From Planococcus sp. CAU13 (GTDB lineage Bacteria > Bacillota > Bacilli > Bacillales_A > Planococcaceae), in contig NZ_JRGN01000047.1 in assembly GCF_000775575.1 (NCBI RefSeq), forward strand, positions 1-64,000: DNA of 64,000 nt, given 5' to 3'. Positions 49,368-58,945 of this stretch are shown piece after piece; positions within the stretch are counted from its first letter, which is position 1, and every line of letters starts with the position of its first letter. The notes beneath the pieces are model-generated. The model had not been told where the DNA came from and ran no database searches. It saw only the letters and a program-made list of their open reading frames with translations. Both the position numbers and the translations under genes were made by a program.

Positions 49368-49976
49368 TTACATCCGACCAATGCAAAACTGATAGATCGC
49401 AGCGGTCGCCAGACAATCGCCGAGCGCATCGTGCGCATTGTGTTCGAGCTCCAGAAATGCTGTCAGCGTCGTCAGTTTATGATTCGGTGTCTCATGAATC
49501 ACTCTGCGCGCCAGTTTCACTGTATCGATAACCGTATACTCCGGTATCGGCGTTATATCCTCCAGCGCATACAGGAATCCCATGTCAAACGGCGCGTTGT
49601 GCGCGATGATCGGCAGTCCGCCGATAAAAGCGATCAGTTCATGCGCCACTTCTTCTATTACAGGGGCACCCTGCACGTCCTTATTCGTGATGCCGGTAAT
49701 GCGTGTAATCGTACTGGATATCGGACATTCCGGATTGATTGTCACATACATCGTATCGACGTGCATGTGGTTCATATATTTAACGGCGCCGATCTGGATG
49801 ATTTTATCGCTTCCGGCACGCAGTCCGGTCGTCTCGAAATCCAGGACGACATAATCTTCGACGCGTTTCAGGCTTGATTTATATTTGCGCGGTTTTGCCG
49901 GCGCATTGCGAGTCCATTTGGGACGGGTTTCGCGCATTTTCTGTTCCAGAATTTCTCTTGGGCTTGGTCGTTCCAT
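49368..49976 (-). CDS. DnaQ-like 3'-5' exonuclease (DEDDh)
   Basis: A 202-residue protein with an exonuclease domain at about 37-200. Motifs are YVVLDFETTGLRAGSDKIIQIGAV (D and E of Exo I), PIIAHNAPFDMGFL (Exo II), and NAHDALGDCLATAAIYQF (Exo III, H-x4-D type). It resembles the epsilon-like exonucleases encoded apart from PolC in bacilli, with a basic N-terminal tail (KMRETRPKWTRNAPAKPRKY) that may bind nucleic acid. A role in DNA or RNA end trimming is likely; target not known. Probably separate from the kinase gene 51 bases upstream, though no terminator is seen. Confidence 0.85.
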   Translation of the reverse strand: MERPSPREILEQKMRETRPKWTRNAPAKPRKYKSSLKRVEDYVVLDFETTGLRAGSDKIIQIGAVKYMNHMHVDTMYVTINPECPISSTITRITGITNKDVQGAPVIEEVAHELIAFIGGLPIIAHNAPFDMGFLYALEDITPIPEYTVIDTVKLARRVIHETPNHKLTTLTAFLELEHNAHDALGDCLATAAIYQFCIGRM

Positions 49977-50027
49977 ACTTTCACTCCTTATCGCTCCTGC
50001 AGTGTCCCTGCACGAGCCTTCAGCGTT

Positions 50028-52034
50028 CTACAGTCCGCTGGTCCGTTTCATATCCCTAATCGCCTGGATGGACAGTCTTACCAATAATACGACACTCAGG
50101 AATAAACCGGCGTAGGACGCTATATTTAAATATACCGCATAAGCCGTATCGATAAACTGCGCGATGGCCAATAAAGCCGCAGAAATCACGCCAAACGTAA
50201 TACCGGACATCAAAAGGACGAAACGGGAAAATAATTGTGTGACGAACATTGAATTGTGCTTATCGGAAAATACATCATGATGGAGAATGACTTTGCCCGA
50301 TTCGACACGCTGTATGAGCCGGTCAAGCCGTTTCGGGACTTTCATCAGTTCCGGCAGCCACACGGCCAGTTCTTCTTCGATTTTCGCTTTGGTTGCTGAT
50401 GGCTGTGTAAATGGCTTGAATAAATACGAAGCTTTATACTTTTTGGCAAACGTTTTTGCTTCCCTGAACATGTCGAAATTCGGATCCACCGTACGAAGTG
50501 TGCTGTCGAGCACGATTAAGGCGCGTAAAGCCGTACCGACCGGCGCATAGAATTTCAGGCCGAAATCACGGACGATATCAAACATGGAATGGATCAATTC
50601 CCTTGTCGGTATCTTATCGATATGAGAAATGCGCATCACGGTCTGCCCAAGAGCGTATTCGAATTGATTCCGGTCAAGCGACTCATTGTCGTGGACAAGC
50701 TGCAGCACAGCGTCACTCATGAGATCCGTGTCATTTTGCTGGATGCCGAGCACAAATTGATAAAGCGCGTTCCGCTGATCTTCCGACAGCCTGCCAACTG
50801 CACCGAAATCCATAAGGACTGGACTGCCATCCATCCGGTCAATGAAGATATTGCCCGGATGAGGGTCTGCGTGGAAAATGCCATTGAAAAAGATCTGTTC
50901 AAGATAGGAAAACAGGACGGTCCTGGCGAATTCACTGCGGTCGACATCAAAGAAAGTAAACAGATCCTGGCCTTCAGCAATGCTTTTGCCTTCCAAATAT
51001 TCCAGGACGATCAATCGGTCATTGCTGTATTCCGTGTAAACTTTCGGTACTTTCAGGCGGTGGTCGCTTTTCTCCATGATATTGCCCAGCTGGATGGTAT
51101 TGCGGATTTCAATATTGAAATTTACTTCTTCCCTCATGCTGTCCGCAAATCCGACAGCGAGGTCCTGGATGCCGATGCTGTTGATCCAGGCGGATTTATT
51201 CGACAGCCATTGCGTAAATTCCAGAAGCAGGTTCAAATCATCCCGCATGATGCTCCGGATATCCGGCCGCAGCAGTTTAACGACCACTTCATCGCCGTTT
51301 TTCAGGAGTGCACGGTGTACCTGGCCAATTGACCCGGCAGCCAGCGGTTCTTTATCCACTTCCGAAAATACATCTTCAATCCGGTAAGCCAGTTTTTCAT
51401 TCAACAGTTTTTCCACCTGCTGACTTGTCAGCGGTTTGACATTCTGCTGCAATGAACCGAGTTCCTTGATGAAAGCTGGAGGAAATAATTCACTGTGCGT
51501 GGAAAGCATCTGTCCGAACTTTATGAAGATGCCTCCACTCTCTTCCAATGTAACACGGAATGCCCGTGCAAGTTCCCTGTCATTTTCTCCCCGGCGACGG
51601 GCAAAATCCAGCGCCTGTGAAAAACCGTTGCGGACAGAAATTTCCAGAATCCGGCTGAGCCGTTTTTGTTCACGCAGCCGGTTTCGCCAGCGGAACAAAA
51701 AGAATTCGCCGCCGGTCTTGGGGTCTCCAAGTTCCCCCAGTTCCACAGGATCGAATAGTTCAAAGAATAAATACAGAAGCATCGAAATCAGCAGCATGCT
51801 GCCGATCCATAGGATAGCGGTCTCATCCTGGACAACCTGTATTGCATCCAGGTCCAAATAATTCGTAAATCGCAAATAGGAGTACCAGTAGATGAACGTT
51901 GTAGAGACGACTCCCAGCGAAACTGAAAGCACCCGTTTGCGGAAATCCACTTTCGGTCCCATCAGACGGCCGCTGATCATATATATCAGTACAGCGATCA
52001 CCAATAATTCAATTATGAATTTCAAATACCACAT
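50028..52034 (-). CDS. UbiB/AarF (ABC1)-family atypical kinase
   Basis: A 668-residue membrane-bound protein. A first membrane pair lies at about residues 5-75 and a final pair at about 605-660. The ABC1 kinase-like core has the signature GIFIKFGQMLSTHSELFPPA (KxGQ), the Ala-rich nucleotide loop AAGSIGQVHRALL, the catalytic FHADPHPGNIFI and DFGAVGRL metal motif. UbiB/COQ8 proteins support isoprenoid-quinone metabolism in other organisms; Bacillus homologues are poorly studied. ATG 52034 is chosen from the GGAAGGAG eight bases upstream. Confidence 0.88.
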   Translation of the reverse strand: MWYLKFIIELLVIAVLIYMISGRLMGPKVDFRKRVLSVSLGVVSTTFIYWYSYLRFTNYLDLDAIQVVQDETAILWIGSMLLISMLLYLFFELFDPVELGELGDPKTGGEFFLFRWRNRLREQKRLSRILEISVRNGFSQALDFARRRGENDRELARAFRVTLEESGGIFIKFGQMLSTHSELFPPAFIKELGSLQQNVKPLTSQQVEKLLNEKLAYRIEDVFSEVDKEPLAAGSIGQVHRALLKNGDEVVVKLLRPDIRSIMRDDLNLLLEFTQWLSNKSAWINSIGIQDLAVGFADSMREEVNFNIEIRNTIQLGNIMEKSDHRLKVPKVYTEYSNDRLIVLEYLEGKSIAEGQDLFTFFDVDRSEFARTVLFSYLEQIFFNGIFHADPHPGNIFIDRMDGSPVLMDFGAVGRLSEDQRNALYQFVLGIQQNDTDLMSDAVLQLVHDNESLDRNQFEYALGQTVMRISHIDKIPTRELIHSMFDIVRDFGLKFYAPVGTALRALIVLDSTLRTVDPNFDMFREAKTFAKKYKASYLFKPFTQPSATKAKIEEELAVWLPELMKVPKRLDRLIQRVESGKVILHHDVFSDKHNSMFVTQLFSRFVLLMSGITFGVISAALLAIAQFIDTAYAVYLNIASYAGLFLSVVLLVRLSIQAIRDMKRTSGL

Positions 52035-52170
52035 TCCGGCAACTCCTTCCACCATAATCAGAAAAGCACGATAATACAGTTTCAATAAGTATAGCAAAAT
52101 AGCTGCAGGAAAATGAAAAAAACCTCCTCGAGAGGAAGTTAAGATCTCATTATGGAAGCCGGTCTATCCA

Positions 52171-52653
52171 CTATAAAGTATACTTTTTCTTTTCCATCCG
52201 CCCCAGCAGATTATAGGGACGGACTTCCCACGTCTCATAGGGCACAAAACTTTCAGCCTGCATCGCATCGATTGTACGGGAGACCATATGTGGACGGGTT
52301 ATGTATTCGCCTATGTTTTTTTCAGTCAGTTTAATAAATCTTGCATCATAAATTTCTTCCGGCTGCATAATGATTTCACAGTTGCTGCATTCGGCCCTGA
52401 AAACGACAGATAATATTTCACTGCTTGCATTATAATAGACACCGGTAATACCAAGGACATTTATGGCAATACCGGTCTCCTCCAGCACTTCACGGCGCAC
52501 GGCCACATCGAGAGCTTCCCCCTGTTCCACTTGCCCGCCCGGCGGCTCCCAAGTATCTTTGCGCCAGTGGGCTTTGACAAGCAGCGCTTCCCCGTCTTGA
52601 TTCGTTATATATGCGGATACGGCCACAATGTGTTTCGGATAGTCTGCTGTCAT
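52171..52653 (-). CDS. Nudix hydrolase
   Basis: A 160-residue protein with an intact Nudix box, GGQVEQGEALDVAVRREVLE followed by ETGI, which coordinates metal for cleaving X-linked nucleoside diphosphates. The flanking strands (IVAVSAYITNQDGEALLVKAHWR; TGVYYNASSEILSVVFRAEC) fit an ADP-ribose or MutT-like fold. Substrate unknown. ATG 52653 follows GGAGGGAGATAA. It ends just before the short intergenic region upstream of the UbiB gene. Confidence 0.88.
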   Translation of the reverse strand: MTADYPKHIVAVSAYITNQDGEALLVKAHWRKDTWEPPGGQVEQGEALDVAVRREVLEETGIAINVLGITGVYYNASSEILSVVFRAECSNCEIIMQPEEIYDARFIKLTEKNIGEYITRPHMVSRTIDAMQAESFVPYETWEVRPYNLLGRMEKKKYTL

Positions 52654-53249
52654 TTATCTCCCTCCTGGGTCTTTGGATTTCTTGTTACGAATTTGTTAAT
52701 TTTAATAAATCCTTTTGTAGTTACCTACATAAGTTAAATGAACATTTTCAATTTCAACCGCTATCAAGATTAAATGATACTCATTTCAGTAGTACAATTC
52801 AATGAATGTTTTCATTCTTGATCTTTTTTACAGACCTCGATAAACCTGCTGTTGCTTCAGATTTAATACGCCTTTCCCCTCGCTTTCCTCCATTCCCGCT
52901 TTAGTATCATGCTGGCTTCCCTTTCCTGTGTTTTTTCCAATGATTTGTTAAAAGTCTCGGAAACTTGGTATAAGTTCCGCTATATTCACTATCGATTTGG
53001 GGCCTTGTCTTTGTTACCGTTAAGTAGTGAACTCCTGCTGGTTCTTTTGACTTCTTGTATGCTTTTTTAAAAATTATAAGTAATCCTTATGTAATTTACT
53101 ACATATATTAGCTGTGACCAACCCTATAACTAGTGTTATAAATTTTGTCTTTTATCTTCAATTAATTATACCGATTTTCTTTCCTCTAACTGGACCCTTT
53201 CCAGAAGTGAGCAAAAAATAACAGGAACATAACCCGCTCCTGCTGAATG
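52654..53249. other. Gene-free stretch, 596 bases
   Basis: AT-rich sequence between two minus-strand genes. I see no reading frame with a ribosome site on either strand, no repeat shared with the rest of the window, and only a small hairpin (ACAGGAAC..CTCCTG near 53220-53245) close to the end of the SRPBCC gene. Confidence 0.4.
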
Positions 53250-53708
53250 CTAAACTTTGAGCGCTTCCTGCTCCACTCTGTCCAGGAAATCCTCCACCGT
53301 TTTCAAATTGCTTTTATTGCTGGCCATTTTCATCATTGCCTTGCCGATAAAATTACGCCCCTGGTTGCAGCCGGAATAGATGAACTTCGTCTCATTATCG
53401 CTCAGTTTAATTAGTGTAAAACATAAATCGACTTCAAAAGCCTTGGCTATGGTAAAAAAGATTTGCTTATGCTTCTTCTCCGGCTGATCTTCATAGGCCA
53501 GTGTTTCGACGACATAGCTCTCGGTCCGCTTGCCTTCTCGAAATGTCTGCATATGCTTTGCACCTGTCTCCTGCTCCGTCTTTTCAATCAGCTCATGTTT
53601 TTTGACCTGCGGCATGATTTTACGGATATTTGCATCCGCAAACAGCGACCAGACCTTTTCAATATTTTGTTGGATGACGCGTTCTTCTTCCCATTCAATC
53701 ATTTTCAA
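53250..53708 (-). CDS. SRPBCC-fold protein 1
   Basis: A 152-residue START/Bet v1-like protein. It begins with the typical strand-helix WEEERVIQQNIEKVWSLFADANIRKIMPQVKKHELI and ends with a long C-terminal helix (KMASNKSNLKTVEDFLDRVEQEALKV) that closes a hydrophobic cavity. Such proteins bind lipids or polyketides or act in stress responses. It is clearly homologous to the next gene upstream (66 bases away), so the two arose by duplication and probably share a transcript. ATG 53708 follows AGAGGAGATTG. Ligand unknown. Confidence 0.8.
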   Translation of the reverse strand: MKMIEWEEERVIQQNIEKVWSLFADANIRKIMPQVKKHELIEKTEQETGAKHMQTFREGKRTESYVVETLAYEDQPEKKHKQIFFTIAKAFEVDLCFTLIKLSDNETKFIYSGCNQGRNFIGKAMMKMASNKSNLKTVEDFLDRVEQEALKV

Positions 53709-53774
53709 TCTCCTCTTTCCGACCTTTGGGTGGACAATATAGAAAAACCGGCAATCAATCCTCCATAGTAATCA

Positions 53775-54236
53775 TCATTCACTTGTTGTTTTTTCAGCTT
53801 TCATTTCCACCCGCTGCATGAAATCACGGACGGTCTCCTGCCTTCTTTTTTTGCTGCCGGCCAAAAGCATCATCTTTCCAGTCAATGTCAGCCCCTTCTG
53901 CGACCCTTCATATGTAAAAAGAGTCTCGTTCTCGCTTTTTTTATCCAGTGTGAACTTGTAATTGATTTCAAACAGTCCGTTCATTTGAAAACGGGTATGG
54001 CGCAATTTTTTCGTTGGCGTATCTTCGAGTCCAACAGTTTCCACGACATACGTCTGAAGCTGTTTGCCTTCCTTATAACTTTGGGCGTGTTTAGCCCCGA
54101 TTTCGTTGTTCTGATTTTCGACCAGCACATGATCTTCCAGTTTCGGGTAGAGAATTTTGGCGTTTTCATCCAAAAACAGCTCCCATACCTTATCAATCGG
54201 TTGCTTGATCATCATTTCCTCTTTCCATTTCACCAA
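53775..54236 (-). CDS. SRPBCC-fold protein 2
   Basis: A 153-residue paralogue of the downstream gene (KWKEEMMIKQPIDKVWELFLDENAKILYPKLEDHVLVENQ; RHTRFQMNGLFEINYKFTLD; LAGSKKRRQETVRDFMQRVE). I place the start at TTG 54236, with GTG 54233 as alternative, because GGGAGG lies eight bases before and the paralogue starts at the same point; the frame is open to 54308 but runs into the 21-bp repeat array. Its promoter must lie within or beyond that array. Confidence 0.78.
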   Translation of the reverse strand: MVKWKEEMMIKQPIDKVWELFLDENAKILYPKLEDHVLVENQNNEIGAKHAQSYKEGKQLQTYVVETVGLEDTPTKKLRHTRFQMNGLFEINYKFTLDKKSENETLFTYEGSQKGLTLTGKMMLLAGSKKRRQETVRDFMQRVEMKAEKTTSE

Positions 54237-54288
54237 ATGAATGCCTCCCAGCTGTTTAATGGATGTTTTATTTCCAGTTGAATGGATA

Positions 54289-54384
54289 TACCGTCCGGAA
54301 AGGACCAAATACTATCCGGAATCAATGAAATACTGTCCGCATTCTGAAAATACTGTCCGGAAAGACGACTTTACTGTCCGGAGC
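54289..54384. repeat. Array of five direct repeats with 21-bp period
   Basis: Units begin at 54289, 54310, 54331, 54351 and 54372 (steps of 21, 21, 20 and 21 bases). Consensus is TACTGTCCGGAA with variable 9-base spacers; unit 1 reads TACCGTCCGGAA and unit 2 TACTATCCGGAA. The step equals two DNA turns, so all units face one side of the helix. The array fills the gap between the divergent-from-nothing SRPBCC start and the end of the SDR gene, and could bind a protein upstream of the SRPBCC pair. Confidence 0.75.
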
Positions 54385-54388
54385 GATT

Positions 54389-55108
54389 TTAGAAGGGATT
54401 GGTTGCCCACTGGCTCGACTGCGGAATGAAAATCCGCGGATGGAGCTTTAACTGGGCCACTATATATTCAGCAATATCTTCTGCCTGCATGAATTTTTCT
54501 TCGCTCTTTTCAGGTGGAGTGCCGCCGGAAAATTCAGTGATGACCCGGCTCGGCGTTAGCGCAAAAACGCGGATATTATGCTTGCGGACTTCCTGGGACA
54601 AGGATTCGGTAAGACCAAGGACGCCGAATTTGGAGGCGCTGTAGGCACTTGAACCCGCTGTGCCTTTAACACCGGACATCGATGATATATTGATGATATC
54701 GCCGCCGTTTTTCCCGATCAATTGCGGCAGGACAGCGCGTGTCATATAGTACATGCCCAGCAGATTGACATCGATTACCCGCTTCCATTGTTCAGGATCG
54801 ATTTCAAGAAACGGTCCGAATGCGCCCACCCCGGCATTATTGATGAGGATGTCTGCTTCCCCCAGTTCTTCTGTCAATTTCGCAACTGCCGCTTCGACCT
54901 GTTCCATAGAAGAAACATCGACTGCTGCATAGGCTGCCTGAACGCCGCGAGCCATCAGTTCATCCGCCACCGCCTGCAAATCCCTTTCCGTCCGCGCCAT
55001 CAAACCGATATTGACACCTTCTTCAGTAAGCGCCAATGCGGTTGCCCGGCCAATCCCTTTTCCCGCTCCGGTGATAAATGCTGTCTTGCCCTTCAGTGAT
55101 TGTGCCAT
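54389..55108 (-). CDS. yoxD: Short-chain dehydrogenase, FabG-like (YoxD)
   Basis: A 239-residue SDR with [19 protein letters not shown] (cofactor loop), NNAGVG, catalytic Ser in IINISSMSG, and [15 protein letters not shown]. Its length, the [16 protein letters not shown] region and the unusual end [22 protein letters not shown] match B. subtilis YoxD. Annotated homologues are called 3-oxoacyl-ACP reductases, but activity is unproven. ATG 55108 follows AGGAATGAAAG. Monocistronic appearance. Confidence 0.85.
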   Translation of the reverse strand: MAQSLKGKTAFITGAGKGIGRATALALTEEGVNIGLMARTERDLQAVADELMARGVQAAYAAVDVSSMEQVEAAVAKLTEELGEADILINNAGVGAFGPFLEIDPEQWKRVIDVNLLGMYYMTRAVLPQLIGKNGGDIINISSMSGVKGTAGSSAYSASKFGVLGLTESLSQEVRKHNIRVFALTPSRVITEFSGGTPPEKSEEKFMQAEDIAEYIVAQLKLHPRIFIPQSSQWATNPF

Positions 55109-55212
55109 TAATCTTTCATTCCTTTCTGAACTCTTTCGAATTTATCATCCATTACAGAGTTTCCCTCTTCCGGAAATTCTACACGTCTATTCGAATGAAA
55201 GATGACTCCAGC

Positions 55213-55965
55213 TCATTCCTCTATATCTGTTTCATCTGCCAGGATATCTTTCAGGAATTTATCCCGGTGATCCAGAAAATACTTGGTAATCTGGTAATGG
55301 TCTGTCTGCTCGTAGCTGACTTCTTCTATTTTACCTTCATCAAAACTCAGAATAGTTGCCCCCGGATATCCCAGCAGGATAGGTGAATGGGTGGCTATAA
55401 TAAACTGGCAATTGCCTCTGACAGTTAAATCATGCAGAATGCGCAGGAAAGCCAATTGACGCTGGGGTGAAAGTGCAGCTTCCGGCTCATCCAGCAGGTA
55501 GATGGCCCGTTCCCGCTCGTGAAAACGATTCTGAAAAAGAGAGAAAAACGATTCCCCGTGTGATTGTTCGTGAAGTGAGCGGCCACCGTAACTGCGGTAG
55601 GCATCAGCTCCGTCCTGATACAATTCATCGATGTGCGTAGCAAAATGATAAAAAGTTTCCGCTCTCATGAAAAAGCCATTGGTGATTTTGGGCATCCAGG
55701 ACAGACGGATGAAATCACCCAAAACTGAATTGGAGGCATGGACTTCGTAATAATTATTGCGGCCTCCTCCCGCTGGATTGAAATCACATTTTTCAGCAAT
55801 TGCCTCGAGCAACGTTGATTTTCCTGAACCGTTTTCACCGACAAAAAATGTAATGTCAGCACTTAATTCCAATTCTTCAAAACTTTGAATGGAAGGAATC
55901 GTGAAAGGGTACCTATTCGTGTCGATTCCATTTCGATTGATCAGGCTTATTTTTTTCAGGGACAT
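55213..55965 (-). CDS. AAA-family ATPase (COG3910-like)
   Basis: A 250-residue ATPase of the ABC/SMC-like AAA_23/COG3910 group: Walker A VGENGSGKSTLLEAIA, ABC-type signature region SHGESFFSLFQNRF, Walker B IYLLDEPEAALS and H-loop IIATHSPILLGYPGA. Such single-domain ATPases occur with nucleases in some defence systems, but no partner gene is adjacent here. ATG 55965 lies behind CAGGTGAAAAT; the frame upstream to 56025 lacks a ribosome site. Role unknown. Confidence 0.85.
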   Translation of the reverse strand: MSLKKISLINRNGIDTNRYPFTIPSIQSFEELELSADITFFVGENGSGKSTLLEAIAEKCDFNPAGGGRNNYYEVHASNSVLGDFIRLSWMPKITNGFFMRAETFYHFATHIDELYQDGADAYRSYGGRSLHEQSHGESFFSLFQNRFHERERAIYLLDEPEAALSPQRQLAFLRILHDLTVRGNCQFIIATHSPILLGYPGATILSFDEGKIEEVSYEQTDHYQITKYFLDHRDKFLKDILADETDIEE

Positions 55966-56046
55966 ATTTTCACCTGCAGACTTTGAATTTTTTGCACTTA
56001 TTCCCCTTATTTTATCATATGGCATCAGTCTTAATGATTAAAAAAA

Positions 56047-56069
56047 GAGCCCTCAATTTCTGAGGACTC
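56047..56069 (-). terminator. Terminator of the fru operon
   Basis: GAGCCCTCA and TGAGGACTC (complementary with one mismatch) around a 5-base loop, with an A-run at 56040-56046 that gives the minus-strand transcript its U-tail, 12 bases after the fruA stop. Confidence 0.75.
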
Positions 56070-56080
56070 ACATTACTTCA

Positions 56081-58015
56081 TTATGCAGCTGCAGCGATGT
56101 TCTTCTTCAGAAGACCTGCCGCCACTGCTGTGACAACTGCTCCGGCAATGATGGCCACAGCATAAAGCAGAATATTCATGGCGCTTCCTTCAACGAATCC
56201 CATGACGAAAATACCGCCGTGCGGGGCGCGAAGGCCGATATCGAACAGCATGACCAGCGCTCCGGTCGTTGCGGCACCTGCAACAGATGCTGGAATGACA
56301 CGGGCTGGATCAGCGGCTGCGAACGGGATGACGCCTTCCGTTATAAAGCACGCACCGAGAACGTAGGCCGTTTTGCCAGCTTCACGTTCCGGTTTGGTGA
56401 ATTTCTTCTTGAACAGAGTTGTCGCGATGGCCATACCAAGCGGCGGCACCATGCCGGCAGCCATGACAGTGGCCATGAAATTGAAGTTTTCTGCATCCAG
56501 CATGGCAATGCCGAACGTATAAGCCGCTTTATTGACCGGACCGCCCATATCGACGGCCATCATTCCGCCAAGAAGCAGGCCGACGAGGATCAGATTCGTG
56601 CCTCCGAGACTTTCCAGAAACGATGAAATGCCCGTATAAACACTTGTCAGCTGCGGATTGACGAGCATCATGATGATACCGGTAATGGCAATGCTGAACA
56701 CCGGGTAGAACAGGACAGGCTTCAAGCCTTCAAGTGCATTCGGCAGACCCGAAAATGCTTTTTTCACTAAGAGCGTCACGTAACCGGCCAGGAAACCGGC
56801 GATCAAACCGCCGAGGAAGCCCGAACCGCCGCTCACTTCATCAACACCGGAAACCGTAATGGCGATTAAACCGCCAATCATACCCGGCGCAAATCCGGGG
56901 CGGTCAGCAATACTCATGGCAATAAAACCGGCAAGTACTGGAACCATCAGGAAGAATGCGTTGCCACCTCCAATTGTATTCAGCATTGCGGCAAATTCGT
57001 TATAATCGGGGTGCGTGGGATCGTTGGCATTTATTCCCCAGAAAAACGAAATGGCAATCAGAATCCCGCCGCCGACAACAAACGGCAGCATGTTCGAGAC
57101 ACCGTTCATTAAATGCTTGTAGAATCCGCCTTTTGAATCTGAATCACTTGCTTCGTCTTTCGACTTGTCATGTTTATAGACCGGTGCGTCATTGGTAACG
57201 GCGCGGTTCAGCAGATTATCCGTCTCATAAATCGCTTTGCCGACGGCTGTCTGGATGACCGGCTTGCCGTCAAAACGGGCCATATCCACTTTCGTGTCCG
57301 CGGCCACAATGATGGCGTCCGCTTCTGCGATATCGGCATCGGTCAGCCGATTTTTCACGCCGCTGGAGCCATTCGTTTCCACTTTCAGTGCAATTCCAAG
57401 TTCTTTTGCACGTTCATTAAGCTTTTCAGCAGCCATGTACGTATGGGCAATTCCTGTTGGACAAGCGGTGACTGCAAGCACTTTCTTGCCGGTTCCTGCC
57501 GTTTCTCCCTGTGGTGCCGGATCTCCTTGTGATGTCGGATCTTCTTCCGGTCCGTCCACTTCGGTTTCTTTATCCGATACAGCTTTCAACACTTCTTCTT
57601 TCGTAGCGGCAGCAAGAATTCTTTCCCGGAATTTTTCATCCATCAGAAATGTTGCCAGTCGTGACAATGCTTCCAAATGAGCGTCATTCGCACCTTCACT
57701 GGCTGCAATCATGAAAAACAGATTCGCCGGCTGACCGTCCATCGAATCAAAATCAATTCCTTCAAGCGACCGGCCGAATGCGATGGCGGGAAATTTGACG
57801 GCTGCTGATTTTGCATGCGGGATGGCGATCCCTTCTCCAATACCCGTCGTGCTCTGTCCTTCCCTCGTCAATATATTTTGTTTGAACACTTCTCTGTCAT
57901 TCAGTGTACCCGCTCCATCCAGCTGGTTTATCAGTTCATCGATAACAGCTGTTTTGGTGGCTGCACGAAGGTCCATGGCAATCGTATCTTTTGTCAATAA
58001 GTCTGTAATTCTCAT
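56081..58015 (-). CDS. fruA: Fructose-specific PTS transporter, EIIABC
   Basis: A 644-residue fused permease that imports fructose as fructose 1-phosphate. EIIA is residues about 1-145 (phospho-His in GIAIPHAKSAAV), EIIB about 175-280 (phospho-Cys in VTACPTGIAHTYMAAEKL) and EIIC about 300-635 with several helices (GVSNMLPFVVGGGILIAISF; GFVEGSAMNILLYAVAIIAG). A Pro/Glu/Gly-rich linker (EEDPTSQGDPAPQG) joins A and B. It lies three bases after fruK in the operon fruR-fruK-fruA. Phosphate comes from HPr, encoded by the divergent ptsH. Confidence 0.95.
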   Translation of the reverse strand: MRITDLLTKDTIAMDLRAATKTAVIDELINQLDGAGTLNDREVFKQNILTREGQSTTGIGEGIAIPHAKSAAVKFPAIAFGRSLEGIDFDSMDGQPANLFFMIAASEGANDAHLEALSRLATFLMDEKFRERILAAATKEEVLKAVSDKETEVDGPEEDPTSQGDPAPQGETAGTGKKVLAVTACPTGIAHTYMAAEKLNERAKELGIALKVETNGSSGVKNRLTDADIAEADAIIVAADTKVDMARFDGKPVIQTAVGKAIYETDNLLNRAVTNDAPVYKHDKSKDEASDSDSKGGFYKHLMNGVSNMLPFVVGGGILIAISFFWGINANDPTHPDYNEFAAMLNTIGGGNAFFLMVPVLAGFIAMSIADRPGFAPGMIGGLIAITVSGVDEVSGGSGFLGGLIAGFLAGYVTLLVKKAFSGLPNALEGLKPVLFYPVFSIAITGIIMMLVNPQLTSVYTGISSFLESLGGTNLILVGLLLGGMMAVDMGGPVNKAAYTFGIAMLDAENFNFMATVMAAGMVPPLGMAIATTLFKKKFTKPEREAGKTAYVLGACFITEGVIPFAAADPARVIPASVAGAATTGALVMLFDIGLRAPHGGIFVMGFVEGSAMNILLYAVAIIAGAVVTAVAAGLLKKNIAAAA

Positions 58016-58018
58016 TTT

Positions 58019-58945
58019 TTACACATCCTGTCCATCGAATTGGGAAATCTCCACTTGTTCCAGTAATGCTTCGACTCCGGCTTTTTCACATAAATCCGAC
58101 CTGAAAGCGGTGGCACTGCCGCAGGCGACGCCACATCGAAATGCTTTTTGAACATCCTGATATTGGGAAAAGCTTGCGATAAAACCGGCAACGAGCGAAT
58201 CGCCGGAACCGACTGTATTAACCACCTTGCCTATTGGAGCCTTAGCAGAATAGGCGTTATGTTCTGTAACCAAAAGCGCACCTTCTGAACCCATGGAGAC
58301 GATGACGTGCCCCACTCCTTTTTTGACAAGTTCAAGTGCACATTCATAAGCCTGCTCTCTGCCGGTTAACTCTTTACCGAACAATTCACCGAGCTCTTCC
58401 AGATTCGGTTTGATGAGAAAAGGCCTTGATTCCACTAATTTTTTCAAAGCCGGCCCGGAAGTGTCCAGAACAAGGCGGATTCCCTGTGCCTCGCAAATAG
58501 AGGAAAGTTCTGAAAAAATTGTGTCAGGCATCGTTTCCGGCAAACTGCCCGCAAGTACAAACCAGTCCCCCTTCTCCATCGCTTTCACTTTCGCTGTTAA
58601 CAGGCCAAGCTGATCGGCATCAGGTTCCGGTCCCGGCCCGTTCAATTCCGTTTCTTCCTTTGACTTGATTTTGACATTGATGCGGGTGGTTTCATCAGTC
58701 GGGATGAAATCAGAAGCAATCCCTTCATCTTTTAAGAACTGTTCAATCCACTGGCCAGTAAACCCACCGGCGAAACCGAGAGCTTTACTGTCGGAACCCA
58801 ATCGTTTCAATACGCGGGAAACGTTGATGCCTTTACCGCCAGGGTAATAAAAGACGCTGTCCGCCCGGTTCAGTTTTCCGGCAGCGAATTCGGGTAAATA
58901 CACGGTATAGTCAATTGACGGTGCAATCGTGCACGTATAGATCAT
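58019..58945 (-). CDS. fruK: 1-phosphofructokinase
   Basis: A 308-residue PfkB-family kinase turning fructose 1-phosphate into fructose 1,6-bisphosphate. Signature regions are PGGKGINVSRVLKRLGSDSK and VNTVGSGDSLVAGFIASF (anion hole and catalytic Asp); SIDYTVYLPEFAAGKLNRAD near the start is typical of FruK. Overlaps fruR by four bases (ATGA) and precedes fruA by three, so the three are strictly co-translated. Confidence 0.95.
   Translation of the reverse strand: MIYTCTIAPSIDYTVYLPEFAAGKLNRADSVFYYPGGKGINVSRVLKRLGSDSKALGFAGGFTGQWIEQFLKDEGIASDFIPTDETTRINVKIKSKEETELNGPGPEPDADQLGLLTAKVKAMEKGDWFVLAGSLPETMPDTIFSELSSICEAQGIRLVLDTSGPALKKLVESRPFLIKPNLEELGELFGKELTGREQAYECALELVKKGVGHVIVSMGSEGALLVTEHNAYSAKAPIGKVVNTVGSGDSLVAGFIASFSQYQDVQKAFRCGVACGSATAFRSDLCEKAGVEALLEQVEISQFDGQDV

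Noticed and set aside
54289-54384. CRISPR array
   Set aside because: Units are only about 12 bases with 9-base spacers, and there are no cas genes; repeat and spacer sizes are far too small.
54241-54429. A 62-codon reading frame across the 21-bp repeats (plus strand)
   Set aside because: Its repetitive Tyr-Cys-Pro/Thr-Val-Arg pattern is a direct product of the DNA repeats, and there is no ribosome site.
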